Counted from the stretch's first letter, positions 1 through 10,676 are shown. The stretch: 64,000 bases of DNA from Bacteroidaceae bacterium HV4-6-C5C (GCA_007896885.1 VOIU01000020.1:1-64000); one strand, 5' to 3'. The notes: a model not told the origin generated them from the sequence alone. Numbers and translations are program-made.

Positions 1-195
1 GGCACGCGAACTTTCTTCATTGTCGCAAGCCAATCGCGGTTGCTGTCCGCAACACCTACATACATTAGTGAGACGCTTCTCAGTCCCTTTTCTCTAAGCT
101 GTAGCACTTCATCAACTATGCTGTTGCCGAAACCTTCTACGGGAGTGGTATCTCTGGGCTGTCTGCGCCAGTGCCAGACCCGAAACAATGTAAGT
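1..195 (-). pseudogene. 3' fragment of a nitroreductase gene (truncated duplicate)
   Basis: This segment matches the 3' part of the intact nitroreductase gene at 12316-12951. Bases 1-116 are identical to 12347-12462. Bases 117-195 align to 12463-12549 with many substitutions and about an 8-base gap, which would shift the frame. After about base 195 the similarity stops, so the 5' two thirds of the gene are missing. The window begins inside the copy, so the original stop codon lies outside. The fragment and the intact gene flank the SusC/SusD locus in the same orientation. This suggests the locus entered, or was rearranged, through this gene. Confidence 0.85.
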
Positions 196-822
196 ATTTA
201 ATCAATCAGTTAAAAAAAGTATTCTCGCTGTCAATACGTAAAATTTCTGCTCTCAGGCTAAGAGTGGTGACTTCTAAGTCAAAAAACTTTGGAAATATAC
301 TTGGGCGCATGATATTCCCAGCTCTATTTACCAACTCTTTATGTCTTTCACCTCCTCTACAAGTCAATCCTTTCAGATAGCCGCTATGATTGAAATGTAT
401 GTTAGCATTGCTCTTGTAAAATAATTATAGCTTTATTCTTTTTGATATATCTATAAAAGTATTTTTTCACTTATATTTGCGGATTAAAATGAGCGAATGA
501 TAATGGAAGTAGAGAAAATATGTTTTTACTATTATTCTATTCTTTCATTATTAGGTTGCTTTAGCATATAATATCAATTGAAAGATAAGCAGATATATTG
601 TAGAATAAAGACGGAGAGATAGATAAAAAGACATCTCGCCGTGTTTAAAAAGTCAGGCTTTTCAGGTGCATGACGCAGATATATTCAAGCTTTCTTTCTT
701 TAGGTGTTCTATATTTCTATTGGAGCGAAACAAGTAATTCAAAAGTCTTTAATGATGTTCGCTACAATAATGGATTTAACGAATAGTGTTGAATATAAAG
801 ATTTTAGATAATAAAAATTCTG
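196..822. other. Non-coding stretch upstream of the first sigma factor
   Basis: About 630 AT-rich bases lie between the nitroreductase fragment and the sigma gene. A 69-codon open frame at 171-380 starts inside the degenerate gene fragment and resembles nothing I know, so it is not called. The control region of the sigma gene should lie here, but I see no clear TAnnTTTG element close to the start codon. Confidence 0.5.
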
Positions 823-1392
823 ATGCAACTTCACGAGCAATCGGACTCTATTCTGTGGAGAAAATTTCTTGAAGGAGACTCAAAGGCATATTCTCTCATC
901 TATGACCGGACTGTGCAAAGCCTTTTTCAATATGGCATGCTTTATACGTCTGATAGAGAATTAGTGAAAGATTGTATTCATGATATTTTTGTGAAAATAT
1001 ACACTAACCGCGCCAACTTAGCCCCAACAGATAATATAAAAGCTTATTTAGGTATTGCCCTTAAGAATACCATATATAATGCACTGAAGAAACAAAATGT
1101 CTATTCTTCTATTGAAGATATGAAAGATGTGGAAAACATTGGAGATACTTCAATAAGCCCTGAGAATTTATACCTTGATATTGAGTCGAAGGAGCAAGCT
1201 AATTCTGAAATTCATTACCTGATGTCACAACTTACTGTTCGGCAGCGAGAAATAATCTACTATCGTTATTTGGAGGATATGAGCATTGATGAAATTAGTA
1301 AAAAGATGGAGGTTAATTACCAATCTGTAGCAAACACCATACAACGCTCACTTACACGAATACGTGCTTTTTTAAATAAAAATAAAAAATAA
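823..1392 (+). CDS. ECF-type RNA polymerase sigma factor (FecI-like)
   Basis: A 189-residue extracytoplasmic-function sigma factor. Region 2 lies at about residues 15-85 and includes FLEGDSKAYSLIYD and the VKDCIHDIFVKIY core-binding segment. Region 4 (about 130-185) carries LTVRQREIIYYRYLEDMS and a helix-turn-helix ending in SLTRIRAFL. In this family the factor is held by a FecR-like membrane protein and released when a TonB-dependent transducer binds ligand. The anti-sigma gene follows 72 bases downstream, then SusC and SusD, so it most likely directs transcription of this uptake locus. The target promoter is not recognisable by eye. Confidence 0.92.
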   Translation: MQLHEQSDSILWRKFLEGDSKAYSLIYDRTVQSLFQYGMLYTSDRELVKDCIHDIFVKIYTNRANLAPTDNIKAYLGIALKNTIYNALKKQNVYSSIEDMKDVENIGDTSISPENLYLDIESKEQANSEIHYLMSQLTVRQREIIYYRYLEDMSIDEISKKMEVNYQSVANTIQRSLTRIRAFLNKNKK

Positions 1393-1464
1393 GCCGATTT
1401 TTTATGATTAGGTGAGTATAAAATGATTTTTCTGCTGTTTTGCTAATAACATAACCATTAATTT

Positions 1465-2655
1465 ATGGACCGTTATTGGCTATCAATCGATTACTCTACT
1501 TATACTTTTGAAGATTTTCTTCAGAATGATTTCTTCGTCTCTTCAATGAAGAATCCTACAGCGGATACTGAAGAGTTTTGGCATAAATTCGAATTATCTA
1601 AACCAATTAACTTAGACGAATTTATTGCTGCAAAAAAGTGCTTATCAATATTTTCTAATCCCGATATCCTTTTGTCTAAAAATGAACTTAGAAGTTTGTG
1701 GACAAGCATTGATTTGGATAATAATGCTGCTGCAAAACCGAAATTCAAAGATCTCAAGTTTATAAAATGGGTAGCCGCAGCTTGTCTTTTAGCTTTTGTT
1801 GCAGGCTTTTATTTCCTGAAGAATAAACCTATCGTAGAGAATATTTCTTCTTTTGCACTCGAGGCTAAAGCTTCTTTACCTGTGAGCGATGAGACTCTTT
1901 TAATTCTATCAAAGAATAAGGTCATCCGGATGGACGAGCAAGAATCTAATATTTCTTATGGTTCTGATGAGATAAAAACAAATGGCTTAGAAATAGGGAA
2001 GAGGGAAACCGATTATTATAATCAATTAGTTATACCGCCGGGCAAGCGTTCTGTGCTGACTTTTTCGGATGGTACCAAAGTCTGGGCTAATGCCGGAACC
2101 CGATTGATCTATCCGTCTGAATTTCGAAAAGAGGAACGAGAAATATATGTTGATGGTGAAATTTATTTGGAAGTGGCAAAAGACGCTAAACGCCCCTTTT
2201 ATGTGAGGATGAAAAAGATGAGCGTCAGAGTATTGGGAACGAAATTTAACGTGAATGCCTATGAATCTGAGGCGTCATGCAATGTTGTTCTTGCTGAAGG
2301 TAAAGTTGAAGTAAGAACAAGTGAAAATCAGAAAGCTATTCTGAAACCTAATCAAATGTATGCTCTATCAGGCAAAAAACAGAATATCCTGCAAGTGAAT
2401 TCTGCCAATTATACATCTTGGATTCATGGACTTTATAATTTCGAGGATGCTAACCTTGGATATGTAATGAAGCGTTTATCGACCTATTATGGAATAAATG
2501 TAATTTGTGATCCCCAACTTATCAATATAAAATGTTCGGGAAAAATTGATGTGAGAAAAAGTTTCGAAACCGTTATAAATGATTTAGCTTTTGTTTTACC
2601 AATATCTTGTGCCTATGATAAACCACACTCAACCTACAAAATTATGAAAAAGTAA
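1465..2655 (+). CDS. FecR-family anti-sigma factor
   Basis: A 396-residue single-pass inner-membrane regulator. The cytoplasmic part (residues 1-99) should bind the sigma factor. One membrane segment lies at about 100-118 (KWVAAACLLAFVAGFYFL). The periplasmic FecR domain begins near residue 184 (PPGKRSVLTFSDGTKVWANA) and includes YVDGEIYLEVAKD. A DUF4974-type C-terminal domain occupies about 320-396. The family relays a signal from the N-terminal domain of an outer-membrane transducer to the sigma factor. Here both partners are adjacent: the sigma gene upstream and an STN-containing SusC downstream. Confidence 0.92.
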   Translation: MDRYWLSIDYSTYTFEDFLQNDFFVSSMKNPTADTEEFWHKFELSKPINLDEFIAAKKCLSIFSNPDILLSKNELRSLWTSIDLDNNAAAKPKFKDLKFIKWVAAACLLAFVAGFYFLKNKPIVENISSFALEAKASLPVSDETLLILSKNKVIRMDEQESNISYGSDEIKTNGLEIGKRETDYYNQLVIPPGKRSVLTFSDGTKVWANAGTRLIYPSEFRKEEREIYVDGEIYLEVAKDAKRPFYVRMKKMSVRVLGTKFNVNAYESEASCNVVLAEGKVEVRTSENQKAILKPNQMYALSGKKQNILQVNSANYTSWIHGLYNFEDANLGYVMKRLSTYYGINVICDPQLINIKCSGKIDVRKSFETVINDLAFVLPISCAYDKPHSTYKIMKK

Positions 2656-2798
2656 ACTTTTTGTTATCCATCTTCTAAATTAACCTTTATGATGTTTTTA
2701 ATGAATAGCGGATGATATATCTTATCGTCCAGGCACTTTATTTGCCTTTTTTGACCTATGTGAAACTAATAATATAATAGAAATTTAATCACTTTATT

Positions 2799-5700
2799 AT
2801 GAAGAATACCTATTCGGGAAAGTCTTTCAGGATATTGCTTTGCTTGCTTTTATTTACGCAAATATGCTTTGCAGCTACCGGAAAGGCGAATTATTCCCAA
2901 CTTAAAACTCTTTCGCTTAATGTTAACAATGGAACATTGCGAGACGTCTTTAAAGAAATAGAACACAATAGCCAGTTCGTTTTTTTCTATGTAAATAATG
3001 CCATAAACTTAGATAGAAAAGTCTCTATAAATATTAAGGGTAAGAAAATAGATGAGGTTTTGTCTGATCTTTTCAAAGGAACGCCTTATACTTATCATAT
3101 TTCTGACAGGCAGATTTTTGTTTCGAATGGAAAATCTGAAACTCCTGCTGTAAACCAACAAAGTACAAGAAAGCTGACCGGACGTGTGACTGATGAAAAA
3201 GGAGAACCACTGATTGGAGTTAATGTTGGCGTGGAAGGAGAAGCACTAGGTGGCATTACCAACTCAGACGGTATGTATCAGTTATTTGTGAAAGAGAAAA
3301 ATGTTACGCTTAAGTTCTCGTACATTGGTTTCAAACCTCAAGAAATAAAAATAAATTCTTCTACGAATATTTATGATGTGGCATTGGAAGAGCAGGTCAA
3401 TGAGTTGGAGGAAACTGTTATTATTGGTTACGGTACTCAACGTAAAATAAGTAATATTGGAGCGCAATCTACATTAAAGATGCAGGATTTGAAGACTCCC
3501 TCTGCTAGTTTGACCACTACATTAGCCGGTCGTTTATCTGGAGTAATTGCTGTTCAGCGAACAGGAGAACCAGGCAAAGATGCTGCTGATATATGGATTC
3601 GTGGTATAGCTACACCGAATACTTCCAGTCCTCTTATTTTAGTAGATGGTGTAGAGCGTGCTTTTAATGATATTGATCCTGAGGATATTGAATCGTTAAC
3701 TACTTTAAAAGATGCTTCGGCGACTGCTGTTTATGGTGTACGTGGAGCAAATGGAGTTATTATAATTAAAACTAAACCGGGAAAGATTGGTAAGCCGACT
3801 ATCAGTACCGACTATTATGAATCGTTTACTCGTTTTACCAAAAAGGTTGATTTGGCAGATGGTATGAGTTATATGCGCGCTGCTAATGAAGCATTAATAA
3901 ACGATGGACTGACACCCAAATACTCTGATGAACAAATTCTAAATACTCAGCGAAGATTAGACCCTTACTTGTATCCCAATGTCGACTGGTTGAAGGAATG
4001 CTTTAACGACTGGGGTTACAATCGCCGTGTTAACGTGAATATCCGTGGAGGTAGCGAGAAAGCAACATATTATGCATCTGTAAGCTACTATAATGAAACT
4101 GGTATGACGGCTACAGATAATAGCATAGATAGCTATAACTCTAAAATGTCTTATAGCCGCTATAATTTTACAACTAATGTCAGTATAAATGCTACTCCTA
4201 CTACCAAGGTTGAAATTGGAGCACAAGGTTATTTAGGAGAGGGAAACTACCCGGCAATTTCATCCAGTGATATTTACAATTCCGCAATGTCCATTTCGCC
4301 GGTTGATTACCCTAAAATGTTTTATATCAATGGGCAGGCTTTTGTGCCTGGCATTAACCCCAATGGAGGATTCCGAAATCCTTATGCCGATGCTACCCGT
4401 CGTGGTTATAGCAGTTTGAGTAAAAACCAGATCTATTCGAATTTACGTGTGACACAAAACTTAGATATGATTACGCCGGGTTTGAATGTGACGGCAATGT
4501 ATGCTTATGATGTGTATAACGAAGTCAGTCTAAATCAGAGTCGTAGAGAATCAACATATTATTTCACTAACACTACTGTTCCTTATGATTTGAATGGTTA
4601 TCCCATTCTGAGTAAGACATATACAGGATCTGATGTACTGAGTTACAGTCAGTCTTCATCCGGTAATAAAAAGACATATCTTGAGGCAGCTTTAAACTAC
4701 GATCGTACATTTAATGATCATCGTGTCAGTGGCTTGTTCTTGTTTAATCAACAACAAAAGTTACTTTATCCTCAATCTACATTGGAGGCTGCCATTCCAT
4801 ACAGAATGATGGGTATTGCAGGGCGTGCCACTTACTCTTGGAAAGATCGCTATTTTGCAGAATTTAATATTGGCTATAATGGCGCTGAAAACTTTTCTCC
4901 TAAAAAACGTTACGGTACCTTCCCTGCTTTTGGTATAGGATGGGTCTTATCAAATGAGAAATTCTGGGAACCCCTTTCCAAGGTCGTTTCATTCTTGAAA
5001 ATCCGTTATACGGATGGTAAGATTGGTAATAGTAATGTTTCTGACAGACGCTTTATGTATCTCGATCAAATGACTCAAAATGGAGGTTATGGATATGTTT
5101 TTGGTCCTAATGGTACAAAATATGGTGGTTATGAAACAGTGAATAACGCCGTTGACCTGACATGGGAAGAAGCACGCAAGCAGGATTTGGGTTTTGATGT
5201 GAAGCTATTTAACGACGATCTCTCTATTGTATTTGATTTATTCAAAGAACGTCGTAAGAACATATTGTTGAAGAGAGAGAATTCAATACCTTCTTTTATT
5301 GGTTATAATATGGCAGCTCCTTATGGGAATGTAGGAATTGTTGATAATAAAGGTTTTGATGGAGCAGTGGAATACAATAAGCGTATTGATAAAGATTGGA
5401 CAATCTCTTTCCGGGGGAACATCACTTACAATAATAATAAATGGGTGAAAGGTGAACTTCCCGATCAGAAATACGAATGGATGAACCAAACCGGGCAGAG
5501 TATTAATGCAAAAATGGGTTATATAGCCGAAGGGCTTTTTACCCAAGCTGAAATAGATGATATGGCTCGTTGGGAATCTCTGTCAAATGAAAATAAAGCT
5601 ATAACACCTGCTCCTTTTGCTACCCAATTTGGAACGGTAAAGGCTGGTGATATCAAATATGCCGATTTAAATAATGATGGTAAGATTGACGCTTATGATA

Positions 5701-6224
5701 AAACGTACATTTGTCGTGGAGATGTGCCTCAGATAGTATATGGCTTAGGCTTTACTGTTGTCTGGAAAAGTCTATCGGTGGGCATGATGTTCCAGGGAGT
5801 ACAAAATGCCGAGCGGATATTGGCTGGTAATAGTATCCAGCCCTTTAATGGTGGTGGAGGCTCAGGTAATCTATTCAGTAATATCGAAGACCATTGGACT
5901 GAAGATAATCCGAGCCAAAATGTATTCTATCCTCGCCTGTCGTATGGTAGCGAAACCGTTGATAATCAGAATAACTTTCAACCTAGCACCTGGTGGCTGC
6001 GTGATGTTAGTTTCTTAAGACTGAAAACCTTACAAATTTCATATAATTTACCTAAAAGTTGGGTGAGCAAAGTTGCTTTAAAGAATGCTGCTATTTATGT
6101 GATGGGTAATAACTTATTTACATTGAGCAAATTCAAACTATGGGATCCGGAACTAAATACAGATAATGGTTCTTCTTATCCTAATACAACATCTTATTCT
6201 TTCGGGGTTAACTTTACGTTCTAA
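2799..6224 (+). CDS. SusC-like TonB-dependent transducer/receptor (RagA family)
   Basis: An 1141-residue outer-membrane importer. A signal peptide (about 1-25) is followed by an STN signalling domain (about 35-110), a carboxypeptidase-regulatory-like beta domain (about 127-200, RVTDEKGEPLIGVNV), a TonB box region near LEETVIIGYG, a plug domain with IWIRGIATP and YGVRGANGVIIIKT, and a long barrel ending in the aromatic FGVNFTF. The STN domain is the part that talks to a FecR protein, which fits the gene pair upstream. SusD follows after 6 bases, as in most polysaccharide utilisation loci. Its substrate is inferred to be alpha-mannan oligosaccharides from the GH76 gene downstream. Confidence 0.95.
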   Translation: MKNTYSGKSFRILLCLLLFTQICFAATGKANYSQLKTLSLNVNNGTLRDVFKEIEHNSQFVFFYVNNAINLDRKVSINIKGKKIDEVLSDLFKGTPYTYHISDRQIFVSNGKSETPAVNQQSTRKLTGRVTDEKGEPLIGVNVGVEGEALGGITNSDGMYQLFVKEKNVTLKFSYIGFKPQEIKINSSTNIYDVALEEQVNELEETVIIGYGTQRKISNIGAQSTLKMQDLKTPSASLTTTLAGRLSGVIAVQRTGEPGKDAADIWIRGIATPNTSSPLILVDGVERAFNDIDPEDIESLTTLKDASATAVYGVRGANGVIIIKTKPGKIGKPTISTDYYESFTRFTKKVDLADGMSYMRAANEALINDGLTPKYSDEQILNTQRRLDPYLYPNVDWLKECFNDWGYNRRVNVNIRGGSEKATYYASVSYYNETGMTATDNSIDSYNSKMSYSRYNFTTNVSINATPTTKVEIGAQGYLGEGNYPAISSSDIYNSAMSISPVDYPKMFYINGQAFVPGINPNGGFRNPYADATRRGYSSLSKNQIYSNLRVTQNLDMITPGLNVTAMYAYDVYNEVSLNQSRRESTYYFTNTTVPYDLNGYPILSKTYTGSDVLSYSQSSSGNKKTYLEAALNYDRTFNDHRVSGLFLFNQQQKLLYPQSTLEAAIPYRMMGIAGRATYSWKDRYFAEFNIGYNGAENFSPKKRYGTFPAFGIGWVLSNEKFWEPLSKVVSFLKIRYTDGKIGNSNVSDRRFMYLDQMTQNGGYGYVFGPNGTKYGGYETVNNAVDLTWEEARKQDLGFDVKLFNDDLSIVFDLFKERRKNILLKRENSIPSFIGYNMAAPYGNVGIVDNKGFDGAVEYNKRIDKDWTISFRGNITYNNNKWVKGELPDQKYEWMNQTGQSINAKMGYIAEGLFTQAEIDDMARWESLSNENKAITPAPFATQFGTVKAGDIKYADLNNDGKIDAYDKTYICRGDVPQIVYGLGFTVVWKSLSVGMMFQGVQNAERILAGNSIQPFNGGGGSGNLFSNIEDHWTEDNPSQNVFYPRLSYGSETVDNQNNFQPSTWWLRDVSFLRLKTLQISYNLPKSWVSKVALKNAAIYVMGNNLFTLSKFKLWDPELNTDNGSSYPNTTSYSFGVNFTF

Positions 6225-6230
6225 AATTTA

Positions 6231-8177
6231 ATGAATATGAGAAAATATAGTCATAACTTATTGAGTATTATATCACTCTTTTTTGTGATAACTTCTTGTT
6301 CGAATTATTTTGATCAAATACCAGAAGACCGCTTGTCTCTTAAAGAGGTTTTTCAAACTCGTGATGGTGCATTGGGATATTTAGCTGGTGTATATACATA
6401 CCTGCCGGACGAATTTAATCAACGTCAGGTTCATGAAACCGCTTTATATCGTACACCGGGCCCTTGGACTGCTGCATCCGATGAGACGGAATATGTTTTA
6501 GCTGACAACAAAGCTAAAATGATTAATAATAATACGATAAATGCTACAGAAGAAACAATGGTGAAATATCGCTGGAAAAGCTGGTTTACCGGGATACATG
6601 AGGCTGCTGAATTTATGCAGAATATTGACCAGACACCAACCGATCAGGTGAGCGCATCCGAAAAACAACAGTGGAAGGCTGAAGCCAAAGCTTTACAAGC
6701 TATCTACTATTTTTATCTTGTACGCACTTATGGCCCGGTTCCTATCTTGAAAGAAAATTATAAGCAAGATACTCCAACGGATAATTTGCAATTATCAAGA
6801 GGTACGGTAGACGAATGTTTTAATTATATAGTACAGTTGTTACAGGAGGCTCAAAATGAAGGATTGCTGAGTAATGCTTCTTCTGATGCTGTCACTGGAT
6901 TGGGACGTATTGATAAATCCATAGCACAGGCTTTTATGATAGAAGCCTTAACATATCGTGCAAGCTGGTTATTCAATGGTCAATGCACATATTATGCCAA
7001 TTTAGCCAATAATGACGGCACAAAAATATTCCCTTCTACTCCCGATGAAAATACGATAAATGCCAATTGGAAGAAGGTGGTGGATGCGTGTGAAACCTTT
7101 TTTAGCCAATATGGCACTCGCTATCAACTTATGTATACGGACAAGAATGGAAATGATGTATCAGGCCCCGATGCCACCAACTTCGATCCGTATGAGTCGT
7201 ATCGCAGAGCTGTTAGAACTCCGAGGAATGAGATCACGAAAAATAAGGAGATGATTTTCTACCGTATAGATAATTCCGCCGGAACTATGGAATATGACCG
7301 TATGCCTAATGATCGTCGTATTAGTGATGGTAATTATAAGGGGGGAAGCTTGCTTGGAGCTACGCAAGAGCAAGTAGATGCTTATTTCATGAAAAACGGA
7401 CTTTCTCCAATAACCGGATACAAGGCTGACGGAGTAACTCCCGTGATAAATGAAGCCTCGGGTTATGCCGAAAGCGGATATAGCCAAGCAAACTATACAT
7501 CTGCTACCGGTCAGATATATGCACCGCTGGGTACATATATGATGTATGTAAATCGTGAGCCACGTTTCTATGCTGATATTACATTTAATGGGCAGAAATG
7601 GTTTTCGGGCACTAATGGTGGTAATGTAACAGACTTTACCTACAGTGGTGAATGTGGTAAAAAGGGAGGTGTGAACGATTACTCCAGTACCGGTTACCTT
7701 GTACGTAAATGTATGGGTTCGGGCGACCGCAATCAAGCTCTGGTATGTGTATTGCTTCGCTTATCTAATATCTATTTTGATTACATGGAAGCACTTTGCC
7801 ATGTTAATCCGACGAGTGATAACCTTTGGGAATATATGAATCTTATCCGTCGTCGTGCCGGAATACCTATGTATGGAGAAGGAGATAATGCCTTATCACG
7901 CCCGACGGATAAAGATGCGATTATGGAACTTATCCGTAAAGAGAAACGTGTGGAATTAAGCTTCGAGAATTGCCGTTACTTTGATGTTCGCCGTTGGGGA
8001 TTGACAGATGAATTTTTCAATAAACCGGTTCATGGTATGAACGTGAATGGTGATGGGGAGAGCTTTTATCAACGTTCACAAATTGTTGAACGTACTTTTG
8101 GACGCCAGTATTTCTTCCCAATTCCGCAAGGCGAGATTGATATAGATAAGAATCTTATGCAGAATACCGGTTATTAA
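6231..8177 (+). CDS. SusD/RagB-like surface glycan-binding lipoprotein
   Basis: A 648-residue SusD-family lipoprotein. The signal peptide ends in the lipobox VITSC, and the mature protein starts CSNYFDQIPEDRLS. The family's helical TPR core is visible (for example KAEAKALQAIYYFYLVRTYGPVP) and the C-terminal half contains the typical NLIRRRAG, RKEKRVELSFE and FDVRRWG segments. SusD proteins sit as lids on SusC barrels and deliver oligosaccharides. The 6-base spacing from SusC implies co-translation. A second in-frame ATG two codons downstream is an equally good start. Confidence 0.95.
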   Translation: MNMRKYSHNLLSIISLFFVITSCSNYFDQIPEDRLSLKEVFQTRDGALGYLAGVYTYLPDEFNQRQVHETALYRTPGPWTAASDETEYVLADNKAKMINNNTINATEETMVKYRWKSWFTGIHEAAEFMQNIDQTPTDQVSASEKQQWKAEAKALQAIYYFYLVRTYGPVPILKENYKQDTPTDNLQLSRGTVDECFNYIVQLLQEAQNEGLLSNASSDAVTGLGRIDKSIAQAFMIEALTYRASWLFNGQCTYYANLANNDGTKIFPSTPDENTINANWKKVVDACETFFSQYGTRYQLMYTDKNGNDVSGPDATNFDPYESYRRAVRTPRNEITKNKEMIFYRIDNSAGTMEYDRMPNDRRISDGNYKGGSLLGATQEQVDAYFMKNGLSPITGYKADGVTPVINEASGYAESGYSQANYTSATGQIYAPLGTYMMYVNREPRFYADITFNGQKWFSGTNGGNVTDFTYSGECGKKGGVNDYSSTGYLVRKCMGSGDRNQALVCVLLRLSNIYFDYMEALCHVNPTSDNLWEYMNLIRRRAGIPMYGEGDNALSRPTDKDAIMELIRKEKRVELSFENCRYFDVRRWGLTDEFFNKPVHGMNVNGDGESFYQRSQIVERTFGRQYFFPIPQGEIDIDKNLMQNTGY

Positions 8178-8197
8178 TAAATTAATTAAATGAAAAG

Positions 8198-9484
8198 ATG
8201 AAACAATATATGTTATTATCCACATTACTTTTTAGCTCAACCTTGCTTTGTACTACGGCATGTAGTGATGACAGTAAGTCTGAATATAAACTTGATTATG
8301 ACGTTGTGACTCCTTATACCAATGCAGATACATGGACTGCTTACGACGCATTTAATGATAAGCTTTTAGATAAGCAGACCCATATCTACAAGAAGAATAC
8401 CGATACCGCTGATGGTGCGAATACCAAAAGCACCGTAGGAGCTATCTGGACACAAGCTATTTATTGGGATATGGCGATGAACGCTTATAAACGTGCTGTA
8501 AAAGATGGTAATACCGACAAACAAACCTATTATCAAGGCTTGGCAAGTGAAATCTTTGAAGGGAATAAAAACCACTATGTTGGCTTTAACTGGCATGATC
8601 AAAACCAGGAAAACGGTTGGTTTATATACGATGATATCATGTGGTGGACAATCTCAAATGCACGTGCATACGAACTCTTCCATGATGATAAATATCTGAC
8701 TCTTGCCGATGAAAGCTTCTGCCGTGTATGGTATGGATCGTATATTCTCAAGGATAGGGGCTCTTTTGACAAACAAAACGGGGGAATGTTTTGGATGTGG
8801 AATAATAGTAATCCATCCGATAATAGTGACACGGGTAAGATGTCATGTATCAATTTCCCGACTGTTATAGCTGCAGCCACATTGTATAATGGAATTGCAA
8901 CTTCAGATACCAAACATCAATCAGATGATACAGCCGGATTTGGTGGAGACGCTAATTACCCCAGATGGTTGAGCCGTAATACATATTTGGATAATGCCAA
9001 GCAAATATATGCATGGGCAGTGAAGAATTTATATGATGGCAATACCGGTAATGTTGCAGATAGTCGTCATGGTAATGGTGTGGATTGGGGAGCAACTGTG
9101 TACAACCAAGGTACATTTATAGGGGCTTCTTGTCTGCTATATAAAATAACAGGAGAAAAAGCCTATCTTGACAATGCGGTTATGGCTGCAAATTATACGA
9201 TGAATACCATGTCGGCACCGTTGTATATTCTGCCCTATAGGGATGGAGAAGAACAAGGCATTTATACGGCAATCTTTGCCCAATATATGGCTATGTTGAT
9301 ATATGACTGTGGTCAGACGCAGTTTTTACCATGGATGCAACGTAATATAAACTATGGCTGGAGCTTCCGTGATAAGCGTAATTTGACAGGGAAAAACTAT
9401 ATAAAGGGTCCTGACTCTACTGTATCTTGCTATGATGCTTCCGGAATACCGGCATTGATGCTTTTGTTTCCCACAGATAAATAA
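8198..9484 (+). CDS. GH76-family glycoside hydrolase, putative endo-alpha-1,6-mannanase lipoprotein
   Basis: A 428-residue lipoprotein with lipobox LLCTTAC (Cys22) and a (alpha/alpha)6-type fold. Two hallmarks of GH76 are present: the catalytic aspartate pair in YDDIMWW (Asp145-Asp146) and YNQGTFIGA near residues 302-310. GH76 enzymes cut the alpha-1,6-mannan backbone of yeast mannan or related bacterial mannosides. In a SusC/SusD operon a lipidated GH76 is usually on the cell surface, where it shortens polysaccharide before import. No GH92, GH38, GH125 or GH130 partner lies in the window, so trimming of side chains must be done elsewhere. Family assignment is by motif; the exact substrate is inferred. 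Confidence 0.85.
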   Translation: MKQYMLLSTLLFSSTLLCTTACSDDSKSEYKLDYDVVTPYTNADTWTAYDAFNDKLLDKQTHIYKKNTDTADGANTKSTVGAIWTQAIYWDMAMNAYKRAVKDGNTDKQTYYQGLASEIFEGNKNHYVGFNWHDQNQENGWFIYDDIMWWTISNARAYELFHDDKYLTLADESFCRVWYGSYILKDRGSFDKQNGGMFWMWNNSNPSDNSDTGKMSCINFPTVIAAATLYNGIATSDTKHQSDDTAGFGGDANYPRWLSRNTYLDNAKQIYAWAVKNLYDGNTGNVADSRHGNGVDWGATVYNQGTFIGASCLLYKITGEKAYLDNAVMAANYTMNTMSAPLYILPYRDGEEQGIYTAIFAQYMAMLIYDCGQTQFLPWMQRNINYGWSFRDKRNLTGKNYIKGPDSTVSCYDASGIPALMLLFPTDK

Positions 9485-9501
9485 ATTATAATAAAAAGAA
9501 A

Positions 9502-10653
9502 ATGACTATGAATGTAAAATATTCAATGTTACCCGGATGGCATTCTATCTGTGCGCTGATATTTATATTTTTATTGGCTGCTTGTTCGGAAGAAGAACAT
9601 AACTATACTGCAACTCCCGAAATAAATGATACTTATATTACCCAGCTGGATGATGTGATAAAACAAATGACAGCGCTACAGCAAAATTCTGATTACGGTA
9701 ATAAAACGGGACAATATCCTGCTGAGAGCCGTTCTATCTTGACAGATGGTATAGATGATGCTAACAGAGCTATCTTATTAATAAAGTATCAAAATCCATC
9801 TCCCTCCGAAAGTGAGAAAAAGAGATATTTGGATAATGCGGAAAAAGCTATTGACAAATTCAAAGCTTCGGTTCGCACAGAAGATGCCGAAACGATTCCT
9901 GCCGAATTATTTGTTGACGGCAAATCCAATCAATCTTATATTGATTTCGGACGAAGCAAAGATTATACTGTATTTGGAGATGCCGGAAATCAATCTTTTA
10001 CTGTAGAATTATGGGTGAAGATTAAAGAACACGGACCGAATGATAACAGTATGTTTTTGTCGACTTTCTACTCTAATAGCACCGCTCAGTGGAGAAACGG
10101 CTGGATGATGTATTGGCGTAATGCAAATGGCGGTATATATCGTACAACATGGGGAGGTATCCTTTCGAGCAACAGATGGGGACTTTGGGAACCCAGTTTT
10201 GCCGCACCGGCTGATAATGAGTGGCAATATTTTGTCTTTGTTTATAGCGATAAAGGACTTGACGGCAATCCGAATTTGCGCGGTAAGTTATATTTGAACG
10301 GTGCATTAGTTAGCACACAAGAAAACGGCAATGCTTCTGAGGTATATAATTCATCGGATTATGCCAATTATGACAAGCCTATGACCGGTTTCTGCCGTTG
10401 GGTCAACGATAATACAATGGAAGAAGGCTTTTCCGGCTATATGAAGAATATTCGTATTTGGAAGGAAGCTAAAGATGCTACTTATGTTCAGTCTGCTTTC
10501 AATGGACAAGTTAGTGTTACCGGGAAAGAGAATAACCTCGTTGCAGCTTGGAACTTTACAGAAAAGCCTCTCGGAGCAAACGATGAAGTATTGGATTTGA
10601 CAGGTAAGCATACCGCTCAATTGATAGGTACTTATAAATGGGAACGCAAATAA
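9502..10653 (+). CDS. LamG/concanavalin-like lectin lipoprotein (one N-terminal YG-x-YP module)
   Basis: A 383-residue lipoprotein (lipobox LLAAC, Cys28). Residues about 40-115 form a helical, FIVAR/DUF4972-like module containing YGNKTGQYPAESRSIL. From about residue 130 to the end there is a LamG-type jelly roll: YIDFGRSKDYTVFGD, SFTVELWVK, GFSGYMKNIRIWKEA and LVAAWNFTE. Such proteins in polysaccharide loci bind glycan at the surface and help the endo-enzyme and SusD capture substrate. It follows the GH76 gene by 17 bases. It is a clear paralogue of the next gene, which carries two copies of the N-terminal module. No catalytic function is evident. Confidence 0.8.
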   Translation: MTMNVKYSMLPGWHSICALIFIFLLAACSEEEHNYTATPEINDTYITQLDDVIKQMTALQQNSDYGNKTGQYPAESRSILTDGIDDANRAILLIKYQNPSPSESEKKRYLDNAEKAIDKFKASVRTEDAETIPAELFVDGKSNQSYIDFGRSKDYTVFGDAGNQSFTVELWVKIKEHGPNDNSMFLSTFYSNSTAQWRNGWMMYWRNANGGIYRTTWGGILSSNRWGLWEPSFAAPADNEWQYFVFVYSDKGLDGNPNLRGKLYLNGALVSTQENGNASEVYNSSDYANYDKPMTGFCRWVNDNTMEEGFSGYMKNIRIWKEAKDATYVQSAFNGQVSVTGKENNLVAAWNFTEKPLGANDEVLDLTGKHTAQLIGTYKWERK

Positions 10654-10676
10654 TCATAAAATTTAAATTTTTATAT

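Noticed and set aside
171..380. Open frame of 69 codons after the nitroreductase fragment
   Set aside because: It begins inside the degenerate fragment, has no ribosome site and no recognisable domain.
7161..7736. 191-codon open frame antisense to SusD
   Set aside because: It lies wholly inside a well-supported SusD gene and has no protein-family features.
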